64,000 bases of DNA, taken from Anarhynchus alexandrinus. Its lineage: Eukaryota; Chordata; Aves; Charadriiformes; Charadriidae. The position numbers and the translations under genes are program-made. Positions 48,425 to 62,954 of the stretch are shown here, piece by piece. Location of the stretch: contig VUYV01000014.1 of the NCBI GenBank assembly GCA_008711295.1, positions 8,449,897 to 8,513,896 on the forward strand. Direction: 5' to 3'. How positions within the stretch are numbered: position 1 is the stretch's first letter; each line of letters begins with the position of its first letter. The notes under the pieces were generated by a model. That model saw only the letters and a program-made list of their open reading frames with translations, made no database searches and was not told where the DNA came from.

Positions 48425-48506
48425 TGGGAATTTCAAGTGTATCACAAGGAGGAANTTACTATAAAATTACTACTACTGGGAATTTCAAGTGTATCACAAG
48501 GAGGAA
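48425..48506 (+). repeat. Duplicated 30-mer flanking an ambiguous base
   Basis: A 30-bp unit beginning TGGGAATTTCAAGTGTATCA occurs at 48425-48454 and again, identically, at 48477-48506. The window's only N (48455) directly follows the first copy. The intervening 22 bp are an AT-rich TTACTATAAAATTACTACTAC-like stretch. Confidence 0.95.
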
Positions 48507-51232
48507 AACTATTCATAAACAAAACTTTGGGGTTTAATACACTGCGAGGAAGCAGAAAGGAACGTTTTCACTTTTTTTTCAAAATTCCATCTGGAAATTT
48601 CCCCTGATAAAAAGCAAGATGAGGTAAATGACATCTCAAAGAAAGGTAAACAGCTTTATCCAGCACAGGTTTGGAGAGCAGCTTTTTTGTTCGCAGTCAT
48701 TTGAAGTCTCTTTCGATAGAATCACTTACAGTAAAACTGCCGCACAGACTTCGCGCCGTACAGACGACAGCACCGCCACCTTAGATCTTTCCTATCTCTG
48801 TTTCCGTTAATTCCAGAGAGATGTTGCTGTGTCACTGTGACCAGCTTTTACTGCCAGGAGATTACAGCCTCACCGCCGGTCCATGACAGCCCATGCCCTT
48901 GGCAGCAATCCCCCACCCCTTCAACAGGAGTTCTCACAAGCGGACATCAGCTGCCCCTTCACATTGCCCAGGAAAGCCCCGGTGCTTGGGACCGAAGCCA
49001 GGAAGGTGTTTAATTAAGCCCTAGGCAGGTATGGATTCAAGCACGTAAATAATGTTCTTGAAGCGGCACCTCAAAGGGTCTGTTTCCAACGCGCAGCACG
49101 AAGCTATAATTTGCCCGTTCCTGAACGATCCAAGCCTGCAGATGTAAACACGGAGACCTAAACCAGCCCGCAAGCAGATACCCTTCATGAACCACGGCTG
49201 TTAATCCTACAGGTACCACTTTGGTTTTAATACTGAAATCTGAGCATACCACACAAATGAAAATAAACCAAGCATGCACAACTTCTGCTCTGACAAAATG
49301 ATTCTACTAAAAACGGCAGAAAAGGAAACATTACACCGAAGTCACTCATCGGTAGGAGTCTCCTGCTCTCTGCTTCTCACGAAGAACTAACACAACGCCT
49401 GCGTGACCTCTGCGAGCAAGCTCAAGCCCTTCAGCCTGTTTTTCTTTCTCCTTTTTTCCTTTGCTGTTTGTTTTCCATCCCCTTCTTTCTCTTACATAAA
49501 ACCTTAATTGTTTTTGGATTAGGGAAGTAAAACAGATGTTACCACAGGTTTTAACATAAGCACACTTCACTGATGCTGCATATTAAAAACTGTAAATGTT
49601 ATCACTTCCATCTTCATTTATGATTGAAAAATAATGCTACCCACCTGTGAAGTTGACTTTGAAGCCATAAATCCAGACATCTACAGTATTTTAAGACTCT
49701 AAAATACAGATCTGTGATGACATATTTTCCTGCCTGTGAAAGAATCACTGTACTGACATGTTATGGATGAAGGCTGGATGTGCTCCAATCCGACAGGCTG
49801 TCAACAAAATTATTTCTGGCATGTTTATTTGAAACCTGCCAAAAGTCTGCCAGCACGGTGGCCATGTTACAATCATACAATAGCGTCTTAAGACAAAAAA
49901 TCATCAGGCACAACTTTCTCTTTCCTCTTTTATTTTTTTTTATATAGCCATGTCTATATTGCTAAATGAAAGAAGGACGATATAGACATCACTTGTCAAT
50001 ATTGGTATTATTTAATAAAAGCTATACATCCTGGACCAAAATTCCTGAAGGATCAATAGAGGGATGGTCACGGTGGGCCTTTTAGTCTTTTTCAACATGG
50101 AGTTGTCACTTTTGCGCAATAACAACAAAACCTGGGTGGGTTATAACGGAATATATACATTCCCGACTGACGTGCTGTACGTGAGGGCCGTTGCTGAAGT
50201 AGGTGACACTGGCTCACCTGGGCCATGGCTGCAGACGGGAGACTGAGCTCTCCTCTCAGTTACGCCAGTGGAGAGCAGAAAGAAGAGAAAATAAAAAAAC
50301 CCCACAAACCACAAAAACCCCACAACAGAAAACCCAAGAAATTAATGGTATGAAACAAAAGCAGGTGCCAGACCTTGTATTGGCTTCAGAACTGGCAGGA
50401 TGGGGTTTATGGCAAGGTTTTGTGTGGTTTCCATACTTGCCGTTCTTGCCAGCTCTACTTCGTGGATTTTTTTATTTGCTTCTAAATTTTAACTGAGTAA
50501 CCTGAAATACTACACACTCACAAACACAGTAAACGAAAAATCTTCTAGCAAGCTTGTCAACACACAATTAATCAAGGAATATGTATTCCTCCTTCACCTC
50601 CAGCCACCTTGTTCTGAATTAAGACTTTTGCCTGATGACATAGCATAGTGAGCACAACATCTCTGGCAAGTCAGCTCACCAGTTTCAGAACATGGCTCAG
50701 AATAAAAACTTTGCTGAGGAATTAAGGTACAGGAACGCTGTTGTCCCTGGGAAGAACTCCTGTGATGTTCAGTGGAAAAATAACCTTGCTGCTAATTAGA
50801 TCTTTATAATACAAAATTGCTGCAGATTGTTACTGCTGAACAGTACAACAAATGAGATAAAGAGTAGGTAACCCGTCCGGTTAGATTATTAAACTTGTGT
50901 TGCAAAAAAGAAATATTAATTGCAACGATAATGGCAGTAAACTAGATGCATTGCAGTGGTTACAGCAGGCGGTTTGCTGAGGCCTCTGGTTATACTGCTG
51001 ATCGATACTGCCTCACAGTCTCATCGCACTCCTCCGCCTGTCTGGATCCTCTGCCGCTCTCCTGCCTTAGGTTTAGGATGGAGGTTCTTCGTGGGCAGGA
51101 ATCATTTTTGGTACCCTGCCTGGCACAGTGGAAACCTCAATCACTAAAGAACTTAGGCAGTATCATAATGCGGATAAACAATAATAAGCATGTAACTGCA
51201 TCCCCCTCATCTCTGAAGTCAAGCTGAGTTAC

Positions 51233-51257
51233 TTTTGTTTGTTTGTTTGTTTGTTTT
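51233..51257 (+). repeat. TTTG microsatellite
   Basis: About six TTTG units, followed by a pyrimidine-rich run to about 51300. It lies in intron 1. Confidence 0.95.
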
Positions 51258-54200
51258 ATTGTCTTTCTTTTCCTTCTCCTCCCCCCTCGCCTCCCTCCCC
51301 TCCTGCTGCTGCAGACCACCCTGAGCTGTGCTCCAGCTGGAGCGTGATGCTGAATAGCAATGGGTTTGCAGATAGACTCAGCCTGAGGCTACAGTAAACT
51401 CGGTTGTTCAGACGCTAAAGGTGACACTTCAGAGTGAGAGGAATAAAAACCCCGTCTGTTTTCACAAATGAGGCATGGCATGTGTGGGGGCTTTCCTGCA
51501 AAACCCCAACAGAAAGATTCAGAGGGATGAAATCGTCCTGCCTGTTGCAGTGATGGGACACCATGTTATGTTTTTCTTCATCTTCTGTTGACAATAAATG
51601 CTTTTACTAATAGGGATCAACGACTTACTAACAGGTAACATCTTTGCTGTCTACTCCCCAGCACGGTGAGAACAATCTTTTACCCTGCACACAATGCATC
51701 ACACTCTCCCGCCCGGCATTTCTGGGAGGCTCTTTTATGAATGCCCTAAAGCCACTCCCTTTGGCCCTGTAGCTCCATCTCCTCTCACGATTTTCTGCAA
51801 AGTACACACACGCAAATGCTTTGAGGTTGGGCATTAATGGAGTGTTTGAGAGGGAAAAGGCTGTATCCGTAACACTCAGCCCCACATAAAAATAAACCTT
51901 GCATGTTTTATGCTTTGATAGAGCTTTCGGTCTTACATGTTTCTGTTACAAAGCCAAGAGGAGACGACGAATGCCATCTGTACCTTACACCTAACTGTTA
52001 GCTTTAACAGATGATGGGTCTTCCACAGTTTTAGAGCAGAAGGCACCAGATCTTCAGCTAGCATTGACTGACACAGATCATTGGCTCCACTGGAGCAAAG
52101 CCAGTCAGCTACAAATGGAACCCGGTGCTACTTCTAAATTAAAAAAAAAATATTGTAAAAAGATCTAAATACAGTAATATCTGGAATTCCTAGCTGTACT
52201 GTATTGCAGAAATGGAGATTTAATAACTTCCCCTCATTTTTATGAGCATTATGATGAAACAGTTTTGGATCCCCTCCAGACCTAGCAGCGTTAAAAGATT
52301 AATTTAGCATCTCTGTATTTTGAACTGGCATCTCACATGGCTTCTGTACCCAAGTATAGTAACCACACTGCAACGCCTTACTCCCTTACAAGATATAAGC
52401 AAGCAGCACTGCCACTTGAAGCATTCCCAAATCATATCTAGTGCTTAGGGACGGAGTGACTACATGGAATTTCCAAAACAAATTAGAAGTTGGGAACGTG
52501 GACTCTGAAATCCTGCCAGGAACCTATTCTCAAGCTGACAAAAATTCAAGCTGTGAACACCAGCTGGACCTGTTGCACCAAGCGTGGCTCCAGCCAAGGG
52601 CATGGCCACTCATGCCCAGGAGAAAGGAGATGGCAATCCTGTACGTGGGCACGACACATGGAATATGTGATTAAAGATGCTTTTGGCCAAGAATTGTGAT
52701 GGCCTTGATTTAATGTCATCTTATTAATCTTCTTCACTTTCTCACCACCAGTTTGGTTCATTCATCTGCTGTAATCTCCATGTTTTTATAGCACCCGGTG
52801 CAGTGGGACTGCGAATCCTCACAGGGGCCCTTAGCTGCTACTGTAATTCAAGTCATAATTAAAGATCCATTCCCAACAGTGACAGAGCCCATAAAATCAA
52901 CAGCATTTCTTTGATTCTATTTCAGTGTTTGATATAAGCGCACACATTCATCCACTAAAACAGAACCAAACCATCTCCTAGGGTGGAATATCTGCCATGG
53001 CACCAGTAAAACTTGGTTTGATGCTGAGGATTTTATTCCATAAGAGTCTGTGTGTTCATCAAATCCGCGCAAAGGCTTGGCAAGCCCAAATGCCACAGAT
53101 TATATATCTGATCCCAGGATCCCTCTATGCCACAGCACTTGCTTAGCTTCAGTTTTTCCACTATAATGCTCTGACAGCCTGGCTCCCGGCAAACCGAGCC
53201 ACAAGGCACACACGAGCCTTGAACCAGTTCATACCCATGCAGAAAGCATCTGCACAAGGTGATATTGCCAAGGCATGCCAGGATGATGTCTCTCTACTCT
53301 GTTTTTTTAAGAATTATGATCTCAAGAAATGAGAAAAGAAGCTTCTCTGCAAGATCTGAGAGCTCGGTGAAACCACCTCTCAGCTTTGTCATCTCCCCTA
53401 ATTACAACAAAATGCCATTCTGCTTACATTTGTAAAAGGGCAATTACAATTTTTAGTGAAACTATATTTCAGAAAAAAAAGAAAATATTCAATTTATGAC
53501 TCTGAACACCAAGGAAGAATTTGTGATAAGGGAAGTAGTGAGGTGTTTAATCTCCCTGGGCAGAAAGACAGCATTAGAAATTCCGTTTAATATTATATTT
53601 TACTAACTCCTAGGCATTTTTTTCCCGTAATCTAGTTTGTAAATAATTTGTTTCTAAATGGTACAGGAAGGAAAACACGAGGTGAACAAAATTTAATTCC
53701 TAAATAATTTGTTTGGGAACAACGTGAGAAAGAGCCGTGAAGACAGCCGAGTTCTGAGGCCGCCGCGCCGCAGAGACAGGGGGAAGAGGAATACGAAAAC
53801 GGTGTGTACAGCAGGGGGGGAGAAAACTGGTTTATCAATTTCATTTTGCACTCTCCTGAGGTGTCCATCAAACTCAGGATGCAGAAATTGCACTGCGTGC
53901 TAAGAAAGTAAAAACTACCTTGCCGGGTTACTTGCAAACACTTCTGCGATACAGTAATTATTATCTGAAATCATGTGTGAACTAAAGAAGCTGAGGGCTG
54001 GGGGAGGGTCACTCCTCTGTTGGTCGACGTACGTAACTCTCATTAACACACAGCAAAGCGTCATGCACGTATGGGGAAATAAGAGAACAGAAAGAAAGAG
54101 AGAAGTACCCACAGTACAACCTACCATGCCAACCACCAGCTACCGTTACTACCTGAAATGCCTCAGCTGCTTTTTGTTCAAAATACATTTCTCCCGTCAT

Positions 54201-57200
54201 CTCTTCTTACAGGATGGCGGTGGATTGGGGATTTCAGATGAGGTCCCTGGCTGGCGTGAGGGCTGCAAGGTGATGGCTCCTGAAGGTCCCGTGGCCATGG
54301 GAGCAGTTGGGCAAACCAGGTCAGAGACAGGATTGACCCCCGAGTCCCGGCGTTACACGGGGAGGTGAGGGACACGGACAGACCGTGGCGTGGGGTGGCA
54401 CTGCAGGGAGGAGGAGGCTGCAGTGACAACTCAGAGCTTCTTTTGGGAGAGAACATTTGATCAGAGCCCATAACAACGGGATCTCAGAAGTCACGAAAAT
54501 TACCTGAAGCTCCTTGATGAGACACAACGTATTTTTTTTTAATTATTGAACAAAGAAACAACATGTTCAAACTAACAACCATATGATGATAAAATTTGTT
54601 TTGCATTCTCATTAAAACATTCTCCAAATTCAGTTAAGAACCAGTAAAAATCACATATTACTGTCCTCCACGGGACTCGAGTGATGTGTGTTTTACATAA
54701 AAGTTGAGTCCAGATGGAAAAAAAATAATCCCTCAAATAAGGCAGTAGGATCTCACGAGAGTGAAAAGTTCCTCCCTGTTTCAAGCCAGAACCCACCCTT
54801 ATTGGGGTCAGTAACAGCATTTTTAGTAGCATTCCCAGGTCCTTTAATCTTTTCCATATATCATAAATTAACCAGATTATGGTGCTGGATTTCTCAAGCA
54901 TCTGAGTAGCCTATTAAAATCAAAGTATAGTGGAGAAGGTGTGTAAAACGCAAACTCCAGAGTTATTCTAGATGGTAAAATTCACATACTACTTTTATAC
55001 ATCTTTTACACAAGTTTTATTTCATGCACCAATCATTTACTGTTTTGAAAAATACAGACTGTTTGATGTATGGATGTTTCAAAGACAATGCAATTGCTTA
55101 TTCATTATTGTAGCAGTATTTCTATTAAGATGCTAATTATCTTATAATTTTACCTTTAAGAGAATCTTAATTTTCTGTTGTTTCTAGCATCAAAGGACAA
55201 AACAATCAAGTCATATTTGATATGTGGGTCTCTAATGCTGTTTCCATCTGTAGTGTGTATCCAAAATTTTAATGGAAAACTACAGAAGGAATATTCTCTG
55301 ATACCAATTTTAACAATGTTGAGCACTGGAAAAACAATGTGTAAGTGTGGGCCTGTATTTTACACAATGCTTTTAAATGAAAATATATTAGCAGTTCTCG
55401 GAGCAGGACGCAGAATGAAGGCTTTTCTCTCCCAGCTTAGTCCCCTTCTCCCCAGCCTGTACAGCCAAGATCTTTTTGCTTAGTCTCTCTCCCCTTCTTC
55501 CCATCCCCTCAATCGTCCATTCCTGGTTTTGTAAGTAAATACAGTAAATAAAGCAAACCAGAATCTGTTCTCCTGTCCTGGAGCAACGGGCAGAGCGCAC
55601 CTCTCCCCCACAACAGCCAAACCCTCTCACGCTGCAGCACGGCGTGACTGCATCACAACCTCTTTCCCAACGCAGCCCCTGCCCCACTCGGAACCCCAGG
55701 CTTCGCTGCAGCATTCCTGGGACAGTCCTGGCAGTGACGGGCCAAAACCATGCCTGGGAACACGCTAACAAACCACGCCAGTGACCACCAATGCTTGGTC
55801 CCCTGCACGCCTCCAGGTTACTTCACCGTATAAACGCAGCCCTGAACTCCACCTGAATCCCAAATCCTAAACCTGAGCTGCAGCTCCAACCCACCCCAGT
55901 TCTGCAGTGCTTACGCTTAAGGAAAATCATCCACTTGAGTTCGTACCGTAACTCACACAGAAGTAAGGAGCAAGGGACACAACAGCGAAAGGACCGCTGT
56001 CTTCTCCATTTTTATATACTGTTTCTTTCTGGCCAGCAGCAACCTGTGCTGACTTCTGTGAGCGTGGCTGGGCGCAGAGGCAGGGAGAAGAGTCCACAGG
56101 CTGCGCGACTGTCCTCAAAACAGCTGGGAGACCCATAGTACATCTCAGTTCTCCTAACGGGATCTTCTCGGGCTTTTCTCAGATATTCTTGAACCAGAAA
56201 CCACTTCATGGATATCCTGATTTGGCGTTCATGAAGTTTAAAAAACCCCAAGATCTTAATTCCCCCTAGCCCTTGCCCAGCTCTGAATTAGGAAAACTGC
56301 AGTTTGAAGAATTACAGCTCTTCAAAGAGTACTCGGGCCTCTGGCGTGAGAAGCCATCGGGCTGGCTCAGCACCGAGTGCTGCTGTCAGGCAAAGTGACT
56401 CCAAGGTCTCCAAAGGTTTACGAGTCTTATGCTTGGTCTGTTTTAATTGATTTCTATTTTTACTAGGGTTCTCACGGCACATTACAGAAGAGCTTTGCAA
56501 AGTCGTTTATTTTCATTTTCAAAACTTTCTGGGCAGCAGCAAACACAACCAACAAACAGTAAGTCATTTTTCCTCGGGAAAGCAAGATGCCAACTTTCTT
56601 TCCCATACTGAGCTGTGGTAACTGTGGGACAACACCACAGGAGCGTGACTCCTTGTATCAACAGTTTTCTTGCTCATTTTTTTGTTTGAAAGAAATATCC
56701 TTAATTCAATACAATCCTGCGACTCAGTAAGTGTGAATTACAGAATGGAACTGAGACATCCACATTCCCACTCAAAAAAAAAAAAAAGCAAAATCGACTG
56801 ACGCACAAATTGCATTTTTTTTCTTGCAGAAGATCTATTTCACGAGGGTCGCTGCCACCCAGCAGCAAGGCCACGGCATTATCCTGATTGTTTTTAATCT
56901 CCCTGCACAATTCATGCACCTTAACAGCATCGACAAAAGCACCTCTTCTCCTGAATCATGCTGTTGGTTTATCTGCTTTTCACTCGCTTCAAGACGTAAA
57001 ATTTCTGCTGTAATCAAAATTCTCCCTTTAATTTTGTGACTCTCTCACTTCTGACGTCAAAAGGGAGAGACTGTGGGTTAGAAAGGTCCTCTTTGTATTT
57101 GAAACTGAAGGTAAATGTGGGGATACCATATTGATTTAAACACGCTGTGGGATTGAAAAGAGAAAAATCACCCAAGCAGACACAATGACTGGTGTGTGGC

Positions 57201-58009
57201 AGTTTCATTGCATCCCATGAAAAAATGCTCCAGAGATGGGAAGGAAAAAGGCAAGTGTCCAAGAGGGGAGTTTCTTCTCTGCACCTCATCAATCTGCTGT
57301 TCCCTCCAATAGCAGGGTTTGGCTTCTGAAGTTAAGAGGTTTTAACGCACCCACCAGGCAGAGAGAGCCACATCCACATTTCGCTACAGTACTCAGCAGG
57401 GCTTCAGATCAAATCCTGATCTAAACACACCCAAAAAGCTCCTCTATCTTCATTTCCCGGTCCATCTCACTCACTTTGCAAGACTTAAAGACATCCTAAA
57501 CTCATGTGATGCTGCAAAAAACCTTCCAGTATAGACTTCCTTACCAAGTACCTCGTCTAGCCATCTTACGTGGTGCTGCAAACACCACATCGCACCATGC
57601 CCAGGGCAACGTCCTCAGAGGTGTTTAGATCCTTAATTCCCTGTGGCTTCACCAGGAGTCAGGCACAGAAACAATCCTGAGGACCTGGGCCTTGGTGCCC
57701 CTCTTCTCCCTATCTAAGCTCAAAGATGAAACTCATCCAAAACTAATAAAAGAATTCAGAAGTGACCAGATACACAGCAGTGGGAGAAAGCAAATGATGG
57801 GGCTGGGGCACCAGTGTTTTTAAAGAGAGAGATGAGCATTAGCACAGCCAGGATTTCATTTACCACGTGAAAAATCTGTCCAGAGCTGGATGGGAACTCT
57901 ACCAATTAATATACTCCACATACGCGTCTCTCCAATAAGCAGAGTTACAGGGATCATTTTTCTTTGACACACACCATAAGGGAATGAAAAGGTTAATGTA
58001 GTGTATGTG

Positions 58010-58260
58010 AGAGCATTTTTAAAAATCAATTTAAGGGAATTTTCTCTGCTGTAAATTAGGCTCTGGCACCAGGGAAAACCATCAAACTCAAATTAACAAA
58101 AGGAACAAAAGAATTTAATTTAAAACTACATTGTGATTGTATTGCTCATTGGTGCACACAAAAAAAACAGCAACATGCATTTAATTTTTACCTTCGTTGA
58201 TTACAAAAAGGCTATTATCAGTGAAAGATAATGTTGAATCACAATTAGAAGCAGGACTCT
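58010..58260. promoter_or_regulatory. Possible conserved non-coding element
   Basis: An AT-rich, repeat-free block in intron 1 with SOX-like cores (AACAAAAGG, CATTGTG, ATCACAATTAG) and TTTAATTT homeodomain-type motifs. It is called on composition and motif density only. Confidence 0.2.
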
Positions 58261-59920
58261 CCCTCCTACCAGCCTGCACAGCTCAACATTTTCTGTAATG
58301 CAATATAAAGTCACTTTGGTTAGAAATCCCATTTGTCAGCTCTCCTCACGTTCACCAGATTGCGACCCCCCTACCTCTGGCCGCACGTGCTTCTGTACAC
58401 TCAGAAAAAGAAGGGTTTGGCTTCTGAACTCCAGACTCCCTATTCAGCAAGACCTTACGTTGGCCTAGCTGTGGCTGAAGATGTGAAGAAATTTAAGGGC
58501 AAAAACGATTAAGTTACTGGATTTATGGTACATGTGTGGAAGATCTGAACCAAAGTTTTCAGGTTTCCACTAATTTTAACTGACAGGAGAGCAAACCTCA
58601 GCTGAAATCCTATTTTTTTTTAAGAGGGTAAAACAGTTCCCATAACTTCACAGCATTGTCACAAGCTCTCAATTCCCCATTATGTGACTTGCAGACTATG
58701 GACTCCTCTCCCCCTCACAACAACCATACACAGGGTAACCTTTTTACCTGCAGAGAAGAGGACACCCATCTGCACAGTGACATTCACACTCGAGACGACA
58801 ATAAGAACATGACCTCGAAGTGACACAGCTCCACACGATGTTTTCCAAAACTATCACCAGTCATAGCCCGTGTGCTTTTCTCAAGTGACATTTGCTGTCA
58901 CCAAACTCAGGAACTGAAAGGTGGCGCTGAGGACAGCAAGATTTGATGACATGCTCTGCATCAATGAAGTGAAGAAAGAATATGACACAACTGATCTGTG
59001 CTCATACGTTGGCCGCTGTGCTGGTTGCCAAAAGATATCAGCAGCACAATGAAGGGACAGACAGGTCGTATGAGCTACTCAAGATAAATCAGCTGCGTTA
59101 TTTTCCTTCCAGTTCATCGACATAAATACCTGCGTCGTTCCCCTTGTGTATTCAACAGCTTTTCATCTGGTCCATCACTGAAACCTCCCTCTATAGAAAG
59201 GAGATAATTGTCAATGTATAGAATTTCAGTTATTTAATGATGACAGATGAATCTTCAACCATTGCCAAATGTTGCCTGGAGGAAGAGAGGCCAAGGCTGT
59301 TCTGCTCATGGTGTTTTTTGCTCCTGCAGTGTCCCCCACACTGCTGATCAGGCGCCGCGTTGTCCTGCCTGTCCCTTCATGGTACTATGGGATTTTCTAC
59401 CTCTCTCTCCCGAAATTCCTCATCTGTTGGTAAATAATGTCAAGACTATATGACTACGTGTAACGATAGTCTATTATATCTGACCAGGCTGCTATAGACC
59501 ATTTATTCCCTCCTCTTACAGCTGGTTTGAGCTATTAACGAAGGGAGTATCAAGTGCTAGTCTTTTGGTTGCCAGGATAAAATGCAATGTAAAAGCCATC
59601 ATTTCACCTAAAAATTGAAAACGAACAATCAAACAAGCAAGCCACGGTACTAAAATATTTGCAGTTATTTTTGTCACATTCATTTGGAAGGGGAGTGAGG
59701 GAGGCAGGAACAAAAAAACCCAACCAAAAACAATTGCACAGATTCACTCACTGCATTATATTGCTACAGCAGAGAAGTATATATGCGTAAATATTCACAC
59801 ACACCCCTTTTTTCTTTCCATTTCTTGGCATGGGAAAGCAGACACTCACCCTCTACACACGCACCTACTTAGCTCTGCACGAGAAGTCAGTTCTTTTTTA
59901 CCCATTGGTTTTCATCTCAC

Positions 59921-60360
59921 AGAATCACGGAATCTTCAGAGTTGGAAGGGACCTCTAGAGATCATTGAGTCCAACTCCCCTGCCAAAGCAGGATTGCCCA
60001 GAGCACATTACTCAGGACTGCATCCAGGCGGGTCTTGAAAATCTCCAGAGAAGGGGACTCCCCCACCTCCCTGGGCAGCCTGTGCCACTGCTCTGTCACC
60101 CCAACCGTAAAGAAGTTTTTCCGTGTATTTGAACAGAACTTCCTATGTTCCCACTTGTGCCCATTGCCCCTCGTCCTGTCATTGGGAACTACTGAAAAGA
60201 GTCTGGCTCCATCCTCCTTCAACCCACCCTTTAGATACTTGTACGCAGTAATAAGGTCCCAGCTCTCTCAGCCTTTCCTCATACGGGAGATGCTCCAATC
60301 CCTCAGTCATCTCAGTTGCCCTACGCTGGACTCTCTCCAGCAGTTCCCTGTCCCTCTTGA
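59921..60360 (-). mobile_element. CR1 LINE, 3' part with internal deletion
   Basis: A 5'-truncated CR1 nearly identical to 19501-20000. Compared with that copy it lacks 35 bp after position 60258: AATAAGGTC joins directly to CCAGCTCTCTCAG. The lost segment is bounded by GTC in the other copy, suggesting microhomology-mediated deletion. The deletion is not a multiple of three and breaks the ORF2 frame within the [12 protein letters not shown] region. On the plus strand the 3' end starts AATCACGGAATCTTCAGAG. Confidence 0.95.
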
Positions 60361-62954
60361 ATCTCCTTTGAAAGGTGAAACAAACTGTCCTTTTGTACGC
60401 TGAGTGGAGCTGGGCCTTGGCTCCTCTGAAGAAACAGCTCACAAGTCGATAGCTGCAGCCCCTTCCCCGTTGGGTATGACCAAGCAACAGTGGCGAACTG
60501 CAGCACAGCTTCATCGTTTCAGCTAATCCCCTTCCCATATGGTGAGGGACTATGACCGTAGACTGAAAAATTAATGAAAAATATGTCTGATCAGAAGTTC
60601 AGAAGAATCAGAGAAATTGCAGAAGTAAAAGCTAGTGTTTTCCTTTATTTTTTTTCCTTTTTTTTTTCTTTTTTCCCAAGTGCCTGTTTGGGCCCACGGG
60701 GAAAAGAGACCCTGAAATCTGGAAGCACACCCCATCACCGTGTGTGCTCCTGAAAGCATGGTGGCTCTCGGTGTGACATATCTGCCCTGTGTCTCCAGTA
60801 GCTCACTGGGGCACCTTGAGCTGTGCTGTATTGGAAACATGGATCTCAGTGCCATAGCACCTGCCCGAGAAGCTGGGATAAACGCTGGGGCAGTCAGCCT
60901 GGGATGAGCTTCAGGCTTTTGCAGCCGCACGCTCTTGGGACCCCAGTGAGCTAATTTAAAGCTGGGACTTGTGACAGTGACTGCAAAGCAGACATGCTCT
61001 CATTTACTTTTTAGTAGGAGGAGGATGGAGGAGGAAAAACTCTGTGTTTTATGACCTCTCCTTGTTAGCAAGAAATATGATAAGGCTGTGCCTTAGTGCT
61101 CAGCACTTCTTTTGCGGTCTTGAAATAGAAAAGAAAAAGCGTTGCTTTTTTGGACATAGTATTTTGCCTTCATAAAATATCACTATCATAGCCTTATAAT
61201 GTAAAATGAAAAAGTCATATTATTTTCAGGAAATCTCATAGCAAACTAATGGGGCGCTACAAACCTCGGATTGTTCTTTTTTTTTCATTTTCTTGGTATG
61301 AATTTAACAAAAAAAAATCAGAATCTCGTTCATTCTCTTACATAACCCTTTGTGAAGGACTCTTAAAATTCACATCAGCAGTATCTTATTCCCACTTTTC
61401 CCTTAATTTCCATTTTGTTTAACGGCTTCATCAGTATTTATTTGTGATTTCAGTATTTTTTTCCCCTCCTGAGAGAGAAAGAGAAAATCTTCTGGGTAAT
61501 AGGACAAAGAGCTGGAATCTGTCTGATTCTGTTGTGCTTCTGTAAAAAATATAGGAACAAAAAAAAAAAGCCTTGCAGGCAATAAGCCCAGTTCTACTTT
61601 TTTCCCTGGGGTCTGATAACACGATTCCAGCGATGCCGAGAGTCCAGATGCAAGTGCCATGTGAGGAGGTACTCTCAGCGCGAGTTACGCAGTCACACAG
61701 CACATCCCCTTTGCAGGCCGAAGACATGAGGTGTAAAATAATCAATCTTCCAAGGTCCTAACAAGCCTCTGTGTTACAGTCTGTACCATGCAGTCAGCTT
61801 CCAGAACAACAAAAAATGTCTGGCACAGACAGAAAAGACAGCCAGAGGCTTGTATCAAATTTCTTTGTGAAATTACAGGAGGTACTTAACCTTTGTCCTA
61901 TAACTTTTCATGGGAAATGAGAACATTTGCCATCCAGGCAGGAAGTCATTATCCCTCATGGGAATGAAAGATGTCTTGATATAATCCTGATCCTTTGACA
62001 ACAAGACTTCTGAACGCAGACCTCCTCACAAGATGAGTCTACGAAACGTCCGTGCTTGGGTTTGTGCTGAGCATGGACTTTTCAAGAGCCTCCTATACCA
62101 GCCACACTTTACATACCTCTTAATTACAACTCAATTAATTTCCCACTTATATTAAGCCTTATGTTAAGAATTCAAATTTCAAAACCAGCAAATGCATCTG
62201 TTGCAGAAAAAAAAAACCCTATGTGGAAAAGCCCACATGAGAGAAAAGACTGAAAAAGTTTAATTTGTGTAGACTTTTCCATGCTTGTACTAGTTCAGGT
62301 TTCTGATTTTGAACTGATCCCTCTCCCCATCAGTTGGTCACTCCATGGCAGAAGTGACTAACCGTGAACAGTGGGAGCCCACGGTATGGATCCAGTTGTT
62401 GATCCAGTAATTGACAATTTATTAACCTCACTTAGTAGTGATGCTAACCCCCTAATCTGCATCTTCCTGCCGTCTCGCTGGTTTGTAGCTTTTGCTGCCA
62501 TCTTCCCCATGGTTTTCCCTTTCGTAGTGTGAGGGGATGGGACACCCTCACTCTAGGAACGGAGATTTGTGGGAAAAATTGAGGGTTTACTAGGTCATCT
62601 GTACAAGATATTTGGGTAACTCCATCGAAAGCACGGCTAGGTTGTTAAAAGCCATTGAGATACCTGACTGCCCTCAGTTTCCCCATAGGTGAGGCTCCCA
62701 AACATCTGTAAAAATTGATGTCCCAATTCCTAAGCACCTCTCCATTTGAGATAGCCCTCTTTAAGAGACTTATCCTTATGGGTTCCTTGCTCATATATAT
62801 ACAGCAAAAAAAAAAAAAATCTCCCAGGAGTGTTTTGAGGCAGGGGAGTAGCCTTTGGAGGTCAGTGCTATCACACGAGAGGTTTGCTGGCCAGGGCACA
62901 GCACGAGGGTACAGCTGCCCTTATTTCTGCTCAGCGTGAGAGGCCAGAACTCAC

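Noticed and set aside
52546..52761. A minus-strand frame starting MNQTGGEK, reminiscent of the MNQT start of one DPP6 or DPP10 N-terminal isoform.
   Set aside because: Only four residues agree. The strongest nearby donor (GTG|GTGAGA) is out of phase with exon 2, and the in-phase one (AAA|GTGAAG) is weak.
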